From contig CM042021.1 of assembly GCA_023525975.1 (NCBI GenBank), positions 102,717,501 through 102,781,500 on the forward strand: a stretch of DNA of 64,000 bases. The letters run 5' to 3'. This DNA comes from Smallanthus sonchifolius. Its lineage: Eukaryota > Streptophyta > Magnoliopsida > Asterales > Asteraceae. Below the pieces are notes generated by a model that did not search any database, was not told the origin of the DNA, and worked only from the letters and a program-made list of their open reading frames with translations. Position numbers and translations under genes: made by a program. Of the stretch, positions 1 through 11,714 are shown piece by piece; within the stretch, counting starts at the first letter, position 1; each line of letters begins with the position of its first letter.

Positions 1-330
1 TAAGTTGTTCATTTGTAGCAAGCAATGCTAGAGTTAGCATACACAGAGAGGGAGTGATTCTCTGTGTGAAGTGAGTCACAATCCCTAGGTAGAGTTCACC
101 TAGGGATTGCAATTGGAGCTTAAACGTAGAGATGTACATTTCTTCGGTATTGTAATCTGTGATGACTAGTTCGTTATCGATTATATATACGAATCGATTC
201 TGTTTCATCTCTGTTTTGTATTCGGTTTTACGTTTGATTCACTCCGTGCTTCCGTCTCAATGCGAATCATCGAGTAATTCGTTGTGATTGTGATTGTCTT
301 GCTCGTTAGAAGACGTCACAGGGACTTTCA
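1..330 (+). repeat. 5' LTR (3' part only)
   Basis: Matches 2227-2555. It ends in CTTTCA directly before the primer binding site. The first part of this LTR, corresponding to 1969-2226, is beyond the window edge. Confidence 0.85.
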
Positions 331-332
331 AT

Positions 333-344
333 TGGTATCAGAGC
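333..344 (+). other. Primer binding site (tRNA-Met type)
   Basis: TGGTATCAGAGC lies two bases after the LTR end. This is the usual minus-strand primer site of plant LTR retrotransposons and fixes the element on the + strand. Confidence 0.85.
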
Positions 345-460
345 TACGGCTTAGAACCGTGGGACTAATCGCCTGTCGGTTCACAATTACTCGTGATTTG
401 ATGTTTAATTCCGCATATTCATCATCGAGACGTTAAAAGAATGAGTTTTTAAAGTGGAAT

Positions 461-742
461 TTGTCAAATTCGAAGTATTTTATGAGTTTGATGATTCCAG
501 AGGTGTTAGAGCTTGAAGAGATGAAGGTTTTACCACCAAAACAAGAAGATTCGACAATTTTTGCTGTAACAGCGCGTCAGGCGAACTTGTTGTCTGCTGA
601 ACGGTTACGGGCGAACTTATTAAGTTCGTTGGATGATTCTCAGGCGAACTTGTTAAGTTCGCTAGAGGTTAGTTGGATACGAAGTTGGTATGTTCGCTGT
701 ACTGTTCAGGCGAACTTGTTATGTTCGCTGAAACTGTTATAA
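461..742 (+). CDS. Short ORF built partly from hairpin repeats (93 aa)
   Basis: The only ORF of note inside the element, in the position where gag would start. The second half is a repeat of QANLL(SS)L-like units, which is simply the translation of the GCGAACTT...AAGTTCGC hairpin motif also present in the LTR. I recognise no domain. It may be the remnant N-terminus of gag or an ORF by chance. The start at 461 is not an ATG in the raw sequence, so the true start is uncertain. Confidence 0.3.
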   Translation: MSNSKYFMSLMIPEVLELEEMKVLPPKQEDSTIFAVTARQANLLSAERLRANLLSSLDDSQANLLSSLEVSWIRSWYVRCTVQANLLCSLKLL

Positions 743-760
743 GCGAACTTGTTGGATGAG
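575..760 (+). repeat. Hairpin repeat cluster GCGAACTT...AAGTTCGC (internal)
   Basis: Five copies or half copies of the motif GGCGAACTT-gtt-AAGTTCGC occur within 190 bp, several preceded by CAG. The same motif is clustered again in the 3' LTR at 2099-2195. Confidence 0.8.
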
Positions 761-1968
761 TGATAAAAAAAAGAGTTTTTTTTTGCGGGAAAACTTTTCT
801 TGTGCAAAATTTTGAAGGATCATTTGTATGCTTGTTTCGGGCCAGTTTTGAGAAGATAGTGATTTTGGTTAGTTTCGGGACCAGAATTCAAATTTTTTGT
901 GTGGCCTGCTGAAACAAGGATGAGATTTGTGAGTTGGATGATGACTTTTGACTGAAGAATCTGATTGTCTAGGTATTCAAACCTGAAAATTTGGGCTTCG
1001 AGTATCTGGGATACTTCTTTATTAGGGAATGAATGCTGAAGCAGTTTGAATATGGGATATCATTGACTTAAGATCTCAGATTGTTCGTGATGAAGTACTG
1101 TATGGGTATTTGCAGAGAAAAGAGGGAGATAAAACTTTTAGATGTTTTGTTTCTTTGCAAAAACGGTTCAAGTGATCAAGATCGTCAAAATGATTCGACA
1201 TGATTTGATTATGGTTTGATTTCTCATTTGGGATCTGGGTGGAATCCAGATATACAACCTATTGTAGGAGGTGTTAACCAGGAATGAAAATCAGATTGAA
1301 GATTGTTGGATTCACGATGATTACTACCGAATGTTTGTGTGAGACTTAGTCAAGTATGTTTGAAATGAAGCTGGTTATCTGTTGTTAACTAGTTGAAGAT
1401 GGAACCTTTATTATACGTCGGTTAAATAAGAAACGTCATTCTGTTTCTAGTTTAATGCGGAGATGCTTGTGTCATGAAGGGGAGATCGGATATGAAAGAC
1501 TTCGGGTAATTGGTTAAGTGGAAAAGGTACGAGACAAAGTCAAACACTTCCGGTGATGATGAAGATCAATGAAAAGATTGGTTTTTGCACATTATCTTGG
1601 AGTTTCAGTTTGCTTCAAACTGGGATTCTTGTCTTTGTGAAAGTTGATTAGTTTGATGCTGATTTTTGGAAATTTGGAATCTCTATCTTATGCTGGTTGG
1701 TTTATTGAGGTCTAAGCAATGTGGGTTAGATTCTTGAATCAATACGGAGGTGGTTAACGTTGAGAGGATGAACTACAATGAAAAGTGTTGGATTCGTCAG
1801 TTTTCATGAAGAGGCCAAACAACACTGTTCTAAACCGGATGCATTAGTTTAGAGGGAGCATCTTGCCTCAAGATTGAAGCATTGTACGTTGAAGATAAAA
1901 GTGTAATTCCAAAGATCAAGTCTTACTAGGTAAAGTGAAGACCCAGGATCATCAGTCAAGGGGGAGTC

Positions 1969-2555
1969 TGTTGAGACACGTTTCTGTGACTGACGATTTA
2001 TCAGTATTTTGTATAGAATTGTTTGCAACAGCTAAGAGGGAGTTTGCTAGAGCATAAATTTGTATCTGTAGCAAAAATTCTAAGTGTATATGTAGCAAAC
2101 ATGTTAAGTTCGCCTAAGGGAATGTTTAGGCTAACTTAACAAGCGAACTTACTAAGTTCGCCTATAGAGTTATGGGCGAACTTGTTAAGTTCGCCTGCAG
2201 ACTCAGTTTGCCTATAAATAGGACATTAAGTTGTTCATTTTTAGCAAGCAATGCTAGAGTTATCATACACAGAGAGGGAGTGATTCTCTGTGTAAAGTGA
2301 GTCACAATCCCTAGGTAAAGCTCACATAGGGATTGCAATTGGAGCTTAAACGTAGAGATGTACACTTCTTCGGTATTATAATCTGTGATGACGAGTTCGT
2401 TATCGATTATATATATGAATCGATTCTGTTTCATCTCTGTTATGTATTCGGTTTATGTTTGATTCACTTCGTGCTTCCGTCTCAATGCGAATCATCGAGT
2501 AATTCCTTGTGATCATGATTGTCTTGCTCGTTAGAAGACGTCACAGGGACTTTCA
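1969..2555 (+). repeat. 3' LTR (587 bp)
   Basis: Starts with TG at 1969 after the purine tract and ends in CA at 2555. Its last 329 bp match 1-330. Confidence 0.85.
2099..2195 (+). repeat. Hairpin repeat cluster in the 3' LTR
   Basis: Alternating AAGTTCGCC and GCGAACTT half-sites. The best hairpin has a 9-bp stem GGCGAACTT (2175-2183), loop GTT and AAGTTCGCC (2187-2195). The motif matches the internal cluster at 575-760. Confidence 0.8.
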
Positions 2556-3143
2556 CTATGTTTTTTTTAACCAACGTTTTGAATCCGGATCGTCGGGCTA
2601 CCCAAGATTCATATATTATGGGTCTCGTAACTCATTTTCTAGCTCGAGATATGCTTATTTCAAGTTGTAGCTTCAAGAACTTCCTCATCAGCCTCCATCT
2701 TTTGCATAGTTTCAGATCAAATCACTCTACTTCCTCCCAAATGCTTTCAAAACACGTATTTAGCATCCTAACACATATAACTCATAAACACAAGCAAAGT
2801 AAACGCGTTTCATGCTAAATCACACATAAAAACATATAGTTAAGCATTATAAACACCAAACAAACACCTACACATCAGGACACTAACACTGTCTATTTTT
2901 TCTGTTAAATAGAAGGGTATAATAGTCCCTTTTAGCATTATAACATGTAAATAGACTACCAAATCCATCGGAATCCACAAAGAAAAAGAAAACGGCCCCT
3001 ACCCGTTCTCTCACTTTCTATTAGGATTTTGAAGTTTCTTCCTCTTCGGATTGTTTGTTGCGAGTCATTTAATGTATATTTCAATAATGTTCAAATTATT
3101 TAATATAACTTAAGGAGAAGAGAGTTTTGATTATAAGTGGGTA
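2556..3143. other. Unassigned intergenic DNA
   Basis: Between the LTR element and the PPR fragment. A 99-aa ORF runs through part of it, but nothing in it is recognisable and no repeat boundary was seen. Confidence 0.5.
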
Positions 3144-3345
3144 TTGGTTCGCTCAATTTGCTACTGGAATGTTTGGTTTCTTATGTATAATGTTTTGATT
3201 AGTGGGTTGTGTAAGGAGAAGAGAGTGATGGATGCACGTAAGCTCTTCAAAGAAATGCTTGGGAGAGGGGTGGCGACTGATAAGGTTAGTTATAATACAA
3301 TGATTGATGGTTATTGTAAAGTGGGTGATGTGGATGAGGAGGATT
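3144..3345 (+). pseudogene. Pentatricopeptide-repeat (PPR) protein fragment
   Basis: One full P-class PPR motif and the start of the next can be read: YNVLISGLCKEKRVMDARKL and then VSYNTMIDGYCKVGDVDEE, with the usual about 35-residue spacing. PPR proteins of this class bind organellar RNA and normally have ten or more such motifs with an N-terminal targeting peptide. Here only about 55 residues survive. The reading frame then runs into the AT-rich TIR element starting at 3398, so this is a broken gene fragment. It could be one exon of a longer gene with parts elsewhere, but no further PPR motif was found nearby. Confidence 0.75.
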
Positions 3346-3397
3346 TTTTGGTTGTTTGTTTCATTAAATATAATAATTTATTTATTTATTATGTTAA

Positions 3398-3675
3398 AGT
3401 AAATTACATAAATAATCCTTTGTAGGTATAAAGTCCATTATACCCTCATATGCGAGGCACATGTCTAAACTTAACAAAAAAAAAACGTCAGTTAGTGTAA
3501 AGGACAAAGGATGTGCAAAATTTTCTAAAAAAGGACAATGTCTGTAATTATTGAAGACAAAGGACATATAGTGCAATTTGATATATTACTAAAGGACAAT
3601 CTCTGTAATTATTGAAGACAAATGACATATAGTGCAATTTGATATATTACTAAAGGACAATATCTGTAATTTACT
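3398..3675. mobile_element. Small TIR element (MITE-like) with internal 61-bp repeat
   Basis: Ends are inverted: AGTAAATTACataaataatcc at the left and the complement of AGTAAATTACagatattgtcc at the right (about 25 bp, imperfect). Inside, a 61-bp unit starting AAGGACAAT repeats at 3531, 3592 and 3653. No convincing target-site duplication was found, so the superfamily is unknown. Confidence 0.6.
3531..3672. repeat. 61-bp tandem repeat (about 2.3 copies)
   Basis: Copies begin at 3531, 3592 and 3653 with AAGGACAAT and differ by only a few bases. Confidence 0.85.
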
Positions 3676-4829
3676 CTATATAATAAAATTTTAAAATAAT
3701 TAAAAACAAATCCCATTTCTTTCACCACACCCCCAAAGATTAACACTTTGGTTTTTCATGTTCTTCTCATGAAATTCACATGTGACCGGAAATTTTGTTT
3801 TCTGTTTAGTTCAATACGTGTGGTATGGAGATCAAGATGCGTGAAATTGACAAGGAGGATGTGAATATTACCTTGATCGCGACGATGAGCCGCCAATCAA
3901 AAGTCGTGGTGTATGTCGGTATTACGACCTAGATCGAATGGTGATTCCCAGGGCTCAAATTTCGATTAGAGGGTCGCCTGAGATGAAAAACTCCTCTGTT
4001 AACTTCATCGCTCTCTAGTTCAATTACCTCACGTTTGTTTCTGAAATTGGTATTTTTTTTTCTTTGGGCAGCACTACTGGTTTAATTTCGATTAGTCACC
4101 AACTGAATTCGTTGTCCAATCTGGATTTGGAGGTGTTGATTTGAGTAAATATTTACATAAAAAATATTACCTTTTTTATTATGGGGTTGTTAAGAGAGAT
4201 TGATGTCATGTTTGAAACCAAACTACAACAGAAGTGTGGTGTTCTTGATCTTATTGTTGAGGATTAATGGAGGAATCCATATTTGAAACCAAATTACAAC
4301 AGAGGGTTCTGATTCCGGTTTCACTTGTGGAGTACTCCAAATGATTGCGACTCCAAATTTGAGCATTATCACTCCAAATGATATTCGGGTTCACTTCTAG
4401 TTTCACGAGCCGGAGTTGCAGGGTATTAAAAGGCAGGTCTGAGGCCACAGTTTTTGGTGATTAGATGGTGGCGATTTTGGATATGAGGACACGATCTTGT
4501 GGTGGCGATATGGTGGCTATTGCCGTGGGGAAGAAAGAAGGGTTTGGGATCAAGATCAGAGGTGTGTGGGGGTGGGGGTTGGGTGTAGATTGTTTTTTAG
4601 TTTAAGTAAATTACATATTTAATCCCTTATGTGTAAATGACAATTGTACCATTATACTTAACAAAAAATAGAGACGGTGTTAGTGTCCTGAACTGAAATG
4701 GCAAAATGTAAAAACCACGAGGACTAAAAACATGCAAAAAAACTATTAGACTAAAATGGTTATTTTGGTCAAACCACATAGGCTAAAACCGTATTTAGCT
4801 CTATCTTCAAACTCTCTCTCTCTCTCTCT
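3676..4829. other. Unassigned intergenic DNA
   Basis: No supportable gene. A sequence like the left end of the 3398 element (GTAAATTACATATTTAATCC) recurs near 4613, suggesting another degraded TIR element at about 4605-4800, but no matching right end was found. Confidence 0.45.
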
Positions 4830-6875
4830 TGTAACATCCAGAAAACCCAACTCTCTTAATGGGCCGAATGAAAGAAAGAAAGAAATGAGGAAAATGAGAT
4901 GGTGGTCTTGAGGGATGATGGGCTTGGTCCATGAGGGTTTCCATAAACCCTAGCTCTTCCAAGAACAACTCCCATTCTAGCTTCAACACACATTCCCGTC
5001 TAGAGAGAGAGAGGATCTAGAGAGAGAAAGTCAAGAAAACTTGAAGTTTTGCTCAAAGATTTCTCCAACCTGCTTCTCTAGTGTTTGTGAGCAGGATCAG
5101 AAGAAGAAAACGTCGTTTTGAGGTAAAAATCCAACCTAGAACCTTTGTTTTTAGTTCAAATGGGTTTTGGGGTCAAACTAGGGTTTTGAACTTAAAGACA
5201 CGATTTTTACGTATGAATGGCCAAACAAAGCCTAGATCTGGCTTCATGGAAGTTAAACAAACGATTTGGACGTAAAAAGTTGCAAATTTGAGTTAAAAAC
5301 GGGCATGTATGATCTTCGTGTTCATCAAGCGACACTCGGCAGTGTCGCCACCTTCAAGTGGCGAAACTAGTCAGGAAAGGAATTGGGGAAGATTTCCAAT
5401 GATTGGGACACGTATCATTCCCCGGCGACACTAAGTGCGTTGCCAATAACACTGCGACACTATGGTTGGCGACAATCAAGTTCCACCACACTATGTCCAG
5501 AACGCAAGTTCTGGAGACGCTATGAGTGTGCCTAGCGACATTAGCCTGTCGACACTGATCAGATACAGGCGACACTAAGCGTGGCAACACTGTTCATGTC
5601 CCGGCGACACTGTCTGGTGACACTAGGTTAAATGATGGAATTCGTGTGTTGACTTATATGCAGATCGGTTAGCACGTTAGCACCAACTAAATATCCGACT
5701 CAGGTTTAAGTACAAGCGACCAAGTGAGTCAAGAATCCGTATTTACTTGTTTCTAGGGTGATGTGCATACTTAACAAATGTTTATGAAATGTTTATGAAA
5801 TGACGAACATTTGAAATAAAATGATTTGGAATGAAAGGTTTATGAAAGAAACAAACCTTGGAACAAGACGTTAATGAGGTGAAAGCTTTATGAAAGAATG
5901 TTTACGAAACGAAGTGTTATAAAGGAATGGTTTTTAGATAAAAGAAATGGTTATATGAATGAATGAAATGTTTTATGAAAAGAAGAAGGCAAGGGGGGGT
6001 TTAAAGGAGTCACCACATGTCTAATTTGTTAAATAAACGAATTGATGAAGGAAGTCTGGGAATGTACTTCCCAGCCTTATTGCAACTTTTGGGAAACCCA
6101 TAGTGCCATAAGTATAACAGGGGTAGTGCCAATGTGGCCCATTAATGGTAGATTACGGTTGTACAATTGGCCAAAGTAGTGGTGACGATCACTCGAGGTT
6201 AACGTGACCCGTGAATGGTGAATGGTAAGACCTTATGGATACATGTGTCCTAAGGGCGATGATATTACCTTAATGACCTATGAGTCTTAAGGACGATGGA
6301 ATTACCTTGGAGAATTACAAGTCCCAAGGGCAACGAAAGGACGAGAAATGAAATGAAAGGAACGAAATGAATGATGACATAGATTTAGACAATAAATGTA
6401 TGACTTAAATGAATGTTAAAATGTTGAATGAACGTTCCGTTAAATTATGCTTTAACGATGTTTGAATAGCTAAATGTTGAATGTGAATGATAAGCCCTGC
6501 TTTCTTATAAATGAATGTTTAAACCCTAACGAATGTATGAACGAACGAATGATAAACCATTTCCTAAAAAAATAAACGAAAGACTTGAACTCACCAGCGT
6601 TAGCTGACTTTTTGTATGTATGTCAGGTTAAGGATAAGATAGCTGATGAGTGGATGTTGCTTGGCTATTCCAAAGAGTTACCCGACTCGAGAAATCTGGC
6701 ATCCCGTTTTGAATGTTGTTGAATGTTGAACGTATTGAATGAATGTTTTAATTGGTTGTGATTTTAAGAAAATGTAATGACGCTTATTACCGCTGCTAAT
6801 GTATGTTTGAAGTTTAAGAACTGTTTGTTATTGTGTAAATCTAACACGTGGGGCCTCCCTGGTTGGGGCCTTACA
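4830..6875 (+). mobile_element. Solo LTR, chromovirus (Tekay/Del-like) Gypsy
   Basis: A 2046-bp block starting TGTAACATCC and ending GGGGCCTTACA. It is flanked on both sides by TCTCT (4825-4829 and 6876-6880), although both flanks lie in CT-rich simple sequence so the TSD could be chance. There is no primer site, coding region or second LTR, so it is a product of LTR-LTR recombination. Two blocks match, in reverse complement, the LTR starting at 63172: the GAACTCACCAGCGT region near 6590 and the GAGGTTAACGTGACC region near 6190. This places both in related Gypsy lineages. Confidence 0.75.
5327..5635 (+). repeat. Hairpin repeat cluster GCGACACT...AGTGTCGC in the solo LTR
   Basis: At least eight copies of GCGACACT or its complement within 310 bp. 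The best hairpin has stem GCGACACT (5329-5336), loop CGGC and AGTGTCGC (5341-5348). Spacing is irregular. Confidence 0.75.
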
Positions 6876-6932
6876 TCTCTCTCTCTATATATATATACAT
6901 ATATATATATATATACATACAAAGATATATAT
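6876..6932. repeat. (CT)n-(TA)n microsatellite
   Basis: A CT run is followed by TATA repeats, between the solo LTR and the next TIR element. Confidence 0.8.
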
Positions 6933-7965
6933 GGGAAGGATCAAGAGAAAAATGCAAAGTTAAGTGAAAACCAATTACAACCAATCAGGTAATTTTAAAA
7001 TTATTTATTCTTTTAATTATCAAAAGGATAATTTTGTAAACTCTCAACCCTTTATTTTAGAAATGAACCCTTGATTCTCTCATTTCTCTTTCTCCAACCA
7101 TCATCACATTCAAAAAAGCTAGATAAAAAAAGAGGATTAGTATGAATTCTCTTTTTTATTTTTGCATACTTGAATTAATTGGTCATTTTATTTATAAAAC
7201 AAACATGATTGGTTTGCAGGCAAGTGTCGGGTTCACATTGTTTGAGAAGGAAACTATACTCGTGAGTTATGTATTTGTAACTCATGACCCATATATGATT
7301 TCACAAAAGACATACGCCTACAACATCTCGATTTGTGAGTTACGTATATGTAACTCACATGAGCTACATATATCATCTTCGATCTCACAGAAATCATATG
7401 CCTACGACATCTCCACTTTTGAGCTACATATACATAAATCGTACGACCTATACATAAATTGTAACTTCGTAAGAGCTACGCATATGTGATTCGATTCGTC
7501 TTCCCCATGTTTATCGTTTATGTTGACCCATCTTTACATATATGTAAACCTGTTTTTTTTCTTTTTATTCGTATACGTAACTCGCGTGAGCTACATATAT
7601 TCGTCGTTATTTTTTGTTGAAGTTTTTTTTTCTCTTTTCATTCAGAAATATAGTCACAAAAAATGTAAATCGGTTACTTCATTTTGAAATATATAGAATT
7701 AAGAGTAAGATATAAGATAGTGTGTAAGATAAATAAAATTAAGAATGAAATTGGAGAGAGTATGTGAGGATTTTTAGGAGATTTGATAAATTATATTTTC
7801 TTAATCTACCTAATTTACCCTTTGTCTCATTAATTAACCTTTTCTAATTACTATTTATTTACCTAAATGTCATTGTGTATATCAACCATTGATCAATTAG
7901 ATCAATGGTTTAGATTAGTTTCGTTGGTTTTTTCATAAATCAAGGTTTTCTCTTGAACCTCACCC
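6933..7965. mobile_element. TIR element of the GGGTGAGGTTCAAGAG type
   Basis: The left end GGGAAGGATCAAGAGAAAA pairs with the complement of the right end (GGGTGAGGTTCAAGAGAAAA), both in TA-rich flanks. The interior (7258-7480) repeats a unit of about 70 bp with the near-palindrome GAGTTACGTATATGTAACTC. A 115-aa ORF across these repeats is repeat translation, not a recognisable protein. The smaller element at 21944-22260 has related termini and the same TTACGTATATGTAA core. Confidence 0.6.
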
Positions 7966-8038
7966 TACATATATTATAGGGGAGGGATATTATAGAAAGG
8001 ATAAAAACTCTAAAAAGTATAGGAAGCCACAAGGGAGT

Positions 8039-8916
8039 TGTTGGATATAGGATGCCTGAACATCGATTGTATCAATGTTGCTATCGATGTACGATCCAAA
8101 GAGTTACACTTTGGATAACGGGCAATTGATAATGTTTAGTCGTAAACATTATAGTTCACAAAACACGGGTCACTATTCGATGGATAAATTTGTAGAAAAA
8201 TATTTTAACGGTTATTTGATGATTAATTATTTAGAGAAATAATTAAAAGGCAAGGGTTTAAACGTTTTAGTATTAGACGTCAAAAGGTTAAGATTTACTA
8301 ATTATTTGTAACTAGTAAAAGTGCGAGTATTAAAAGTAATTAACTGTTAATTACTAAGGGATTAAGTGTTAATTCCCAAAGGGTGTTGTTTGTAATTATA
8401 ATTGTTATAAATATAAACTTAACTTAAACCCTAAAACTAGTTTTGGTGGCCTCCCCCTCTTGCGCAATACTCCACCGCCGGCCACACCCCTTTGCGCCAC
8501 CAACAACCGCCGGCCACTCCACTGCCTCTGCCGCGCTGACCGCCGCTGCCACGCGCCGCCTCCTCCGCTGTTGATGTATTCAACCGGGTCTCTGTTGTGA
8601 GCCGTTTGTTGCGTAGGATCGGGATTAGCGAGAACCTGTTATACGGGTCTCCGTGAATAGCAGGTTTTTGTGAATTGTCACTAGCGAGACGCCTGTTGTT
8701 CCAAAGTGTGAAGCTTTCGGGTTTTCGTCAAAGGTATAAACTTTTACCCTCTATGGTTGATTTAATATTTATTGTCTATTCGTTCGTGTAATCGGATCGC
8801 TGTCGGAATAAAATTTAGAACTTTATTAATCGTATGACTTAACTGCTTCCGCTACACAAATCTGTTTTGTAAACTACTTTGTTTTAAAAGTTAAAACCGG
8901 TGCATGATTCCCAACA
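8039..8916 (+). mobile_element. Solo LTR (878 bp), probably Copia
   Basis: Begins TGTTGGATATAGG and ends ATTCCCAACA, giving the inverted terminal hexamer TGTTGG/CCAACA. Flanks are GGAGT on the left and GGAGC on the right, a 4-of-5 match for a target-site duplication. No primer site or coding region is attached, so it reads as a solo LTR. Orientation is inferred only from the order of the ends. Confidence 0.6.
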
Positions 8917-10607
8917 GGAGCAACACGTGTACAATGTGCCAAAGCGTATAGACGTCCAGAAAAAAGAAAAGAGCATGCACATGCAAGTCACATGCAACTT
9001 CCCTCTATTTTTTACACGTCTGTAACTTTTTTATACGTCATTATTTTTAAAAAAATTATACCATAAAATCGAGAGTTTTTTTACCTTTCTAATTAGTATG
9101 ATATTGCTATATTAAAGTTCGTTTTTTTGTTTTTCTTAACATTCATTTTTACAACGATTTGACATTTTTGTGACTTCTGCATGTACCTTAGTGACGTGCT
9201 TTTTTTTTTTCTACGTTTCGATATTCAGAACCGAGCCGCTGCGAAACCTTTAAAATATGATACTTTATAAACTTCTAGATTTGTAGTTTTGATGTACTTA
9301 TTTTTATGGGCGTTTCGACGTGAGTTTTTTAGCGGGGTGTACCATTAGTTGAAACTGGGCCATACAAAATTTAGCGGGGTGTACCATTCGTCGAAGCTGA
9401 GCCATACAAAATTTAACACCCCGCCACAATGTGCGGGCTATGTCCACTCGTTGTTGACAATTTTCATTCAACACAACTTCTTAATTGCTACATTACTTTC
9501 ACCCGGAAATTTATTATTTTGTTGAGGGAAATGAACTTAAGGGTCTTCATAATTAAGTTTAAATCCGTGAAAATGTCCAAATGGTCATCGGTTTGATTTC
9601 ATGATCGAAACTTGATTCGATTTTTAAAAAAAGAAACCACCCGTTCTGTTTCAAAATTTTCAAACCATATCAAATTGTTTGGTTTCCACTTTAGACCGAA
9701 AGCTGGGTGTAAAAACCTGAACTAGACCATGAGAATTATACAATTTTGATGCTTCTAGACTTGGGAGTGGGGCTTGGTATATTGATTGGGCTAAAACCGA
9801 TATGAAGGTGTCATGTATTCTTTGTTGATGAGTTTAGTGTCATCTAAGCCAAGTACATAACTAAAAAATTAGACAAAATTCCATTTCCAGCGTAAGGACT
9901 AGTGTCATCTAACCTATATCACAATTTAGATATATTACTGTTACTAGTAAGAAGGTCAACATATATTATCACGGTTTGGAATTTGGGTCGTTACACTTCA
10001 GCAACAACTTTGCACTTTAGTGGCAAACTTGTACGTTGGTACTGACTTTGTGTACTACTGATGGTCGGTAGTAACTACGTTACTACTAATGGATACTTCC
10101 TTCTGATGTTTTTACGAGTAGTTACAACCGCCAACTGTCACCCTTTTCATGAAACGTAATTAATGGTGTCCTTTTGTCACCTATATAAAGGATTCAATTG
10201 GTTTTTCAACATCGAATTTACAACAAATTCTGATACAATTTCGCAACAGAAAATTCACATTCGTTTTTGACAAATTTCTCTGTATTATCCAATTGATAAT
10301 TTTGTATATACGAGCGAAATACTTCAATCTAATAGTGTCCAACACGATTCAAAAGAAATCCAAGATATCACGAATTCAAAACCTACATTCTCCAAATTTA
10401 ACATGCCATGGTTGCTATGTCTACAACGAATATCGATTATTTTTTTATTTTTTATTTTTTATTTTTTATTTTTTCAGTGTTTAATGGTTTGGTTACTATT
10501 GCTATTGGTTTGACTCAGACATTCAAGGCTCAACAATTCATTAAAAATCCATTTTATTGAACCTTTTGAAGATATAGACATCCACCAACATTGATTAAGT
10601 TAATACA
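8917..10607. other. Unassigned intergenic DNA
   Basis: No gene supported. It contains the 42-bp duplication at 9331-9414 and a (TTTTTA)n run at about 10440-10477. A TATAAAGG at about 10183 has no downstream ORF that I can identify. Confidence 0.5.
9331..9414. repeat. 42-bp tandem duplication
   Basis: AGCGGGGTGTACCATT begins at 9331 and again at 9373. The two units differ at a few positions. Confidence 0.8.
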
Positions 10608-11093
10608 TTAGAATGCCGTGCATTACACGGGTTGAATAAATATAATGTTATATACTTAGTAATAAAAAAATTACGTCTTTAAAAACCTGTGTAATACACG
10701 TGTTGAATAAATATTACGTGACAGTTATAAATTCTGTTAAGTTAATTTTTGTAACATTTTTTTAGTTGAGTATTAATTTTTTTATGTAACTGATAAATGC
10801 TAATTCATATTAAACTTTAGAAACCCGATTTATTACACGAGTTGAATAAATGCAATGTTATATATACTTAGTAATAAATATTTAAATATTACATATCTAC
10901 AAAAAAACGTTTTATAAAAAAATTATAGAAATAATTATTATTTAATAGGAGAGAGGCGGGAAACAAAAAATTCTAAAAAACAATTAAAGAAATTTGTATA
11001 ATTAATAATAGAGAGAGACGGGAAAAAAAGTTAAGGATGCATGAGAGAGTGACAAGTGTCTCATCAAAACCTTTATTTATTATATTATATAGA
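10608..11093 (-). mobile_element. Non-autonomous Helitron (486 bp)
   Basis: Read on the minus strand it starts TCTATATAATAT after an A. It ends with a hairpin (CCGTG-taatg-CACGG) followed by CATTCTAA and then a T. This is the Helitron rule: 5'-TC, 3' hairpin plus CTRR, insertion between A and T. Two degraded copies of the 3' hairpin region lie internally (near 10688 and 10827). The element shares its GGGAGAGAGGCGGGAAA-like block and 5' end with the Helitron at 21255-21704. It encodes nothing. Confidence 0.75.
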
Positions 11094-11429
11094 TTGATTT
11101 TTTTTTAATTTATAAAAAATATAGACTTAAACTAGTTTCAACCCAAATCGGTTTCAACTCTACCCGGACCAGTATCAATCAAGTTGGATTTTCCACACAC
11201 AAAAACTGGTTCCGATCAGAACAGGTTCCTCTCCAAAACCAGTGTTGACTTGTTTGACCCAAACCGGACCGGGTTGAGCAAAAAAAAAAAAACAATACGT
11301 GCACGTATGGTCTTTTGGCATAAAAAATCAAAGATGGGGCTGTTAAGAGTTAAGACTCTGATGGGTTATGAGGCAAGGGCAACTAGGTTTAATTTTATAA
11401 CTTTGTTGTAAATGTAAACACAAAACACA

Positions 11430-11714
11430 GTTAGCAGAGACCAGGAAGAAGCCAGAAGCCTCCTCTGGCGGCCCTCCATCTCTGCTTTCTCCGTCGTCGC
11501 AACTTCTGTTTCAAACCCTCCTCCGTCGTCGACTCGTCTCCATCTCCGCCTCCTCCGTCGTCCGTCGTCTCCGTCGTCGGCCTCCATCTCCACCTCCTCC
11601 GTCGTCGCAACTTTTGTTTCAAACACTCCTCCGTCGTTGACTCGTCTCCATCTCCGCCTCCTCCGTGCCGTCGCAAGTCGTTCTTCGTGATTTTCAGGCT
11701 AATTTTCAACTCGG
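11430..11714 (+). other. Possible first noncoding exon / 5' UTR of the phosphopantetheinyl transferase gene
   Basis: A CT-rich block of (CTCCGTCGTCG)-type repeats containing a 108-bp direct duplication (11488-11560 and 11596-11668), followed by a GT donor-like CTCG|GTACGC. Plant leader exons often look like this, and an acceptor with a pyrimidine tract (CATTCCATGCAG, ending 13795) lies just upstream of the first coding exon. There is no transcript evidence. It may simply be a simple-sequence island. Confidence 0.35.

Larger units (their letters stand above)
1..2555 (+). mobile_element. Non-autonomous LTR retrotransposon, 5' end outside window
   Basis: The sequence at 1-330 recurs at 2227-2555 with roughly 16 substitutions and one 1-bp indel. 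A tRNA-Met type primer site (TGGTATCAGAGC, 333-344) follows the first copy, and a purine tract (1958-1966) precedes the second LTR, which starts TGTTGAGACACG at 1969 and ends CTTTCA at 2555. The internal part is only about 1.6 kb and I recognise no protease, integrase, reverse transcriptase or RNase H in it, so it must depend on another element for mobility. About 5% LTR divergence points to an old insertion. The TSD cannot be tested because the left end lies outside the window. Confidence 0.85.

Noticed and set aside
7142..7489. 115-aa ORF as a gene
   Set aside because: It is the translation of tandem repeats with the TTACGTATATGTAA core inside a TIR element.
11366..11709. Minus-strand ORFs rich in Arg/Glu/Asp over the CTCCGTCGTCG repeats
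   Set aside because: They are the complement of a simple-sequence block with a 108-bp duplication; no domain, and the + strand fits a leader exon better.
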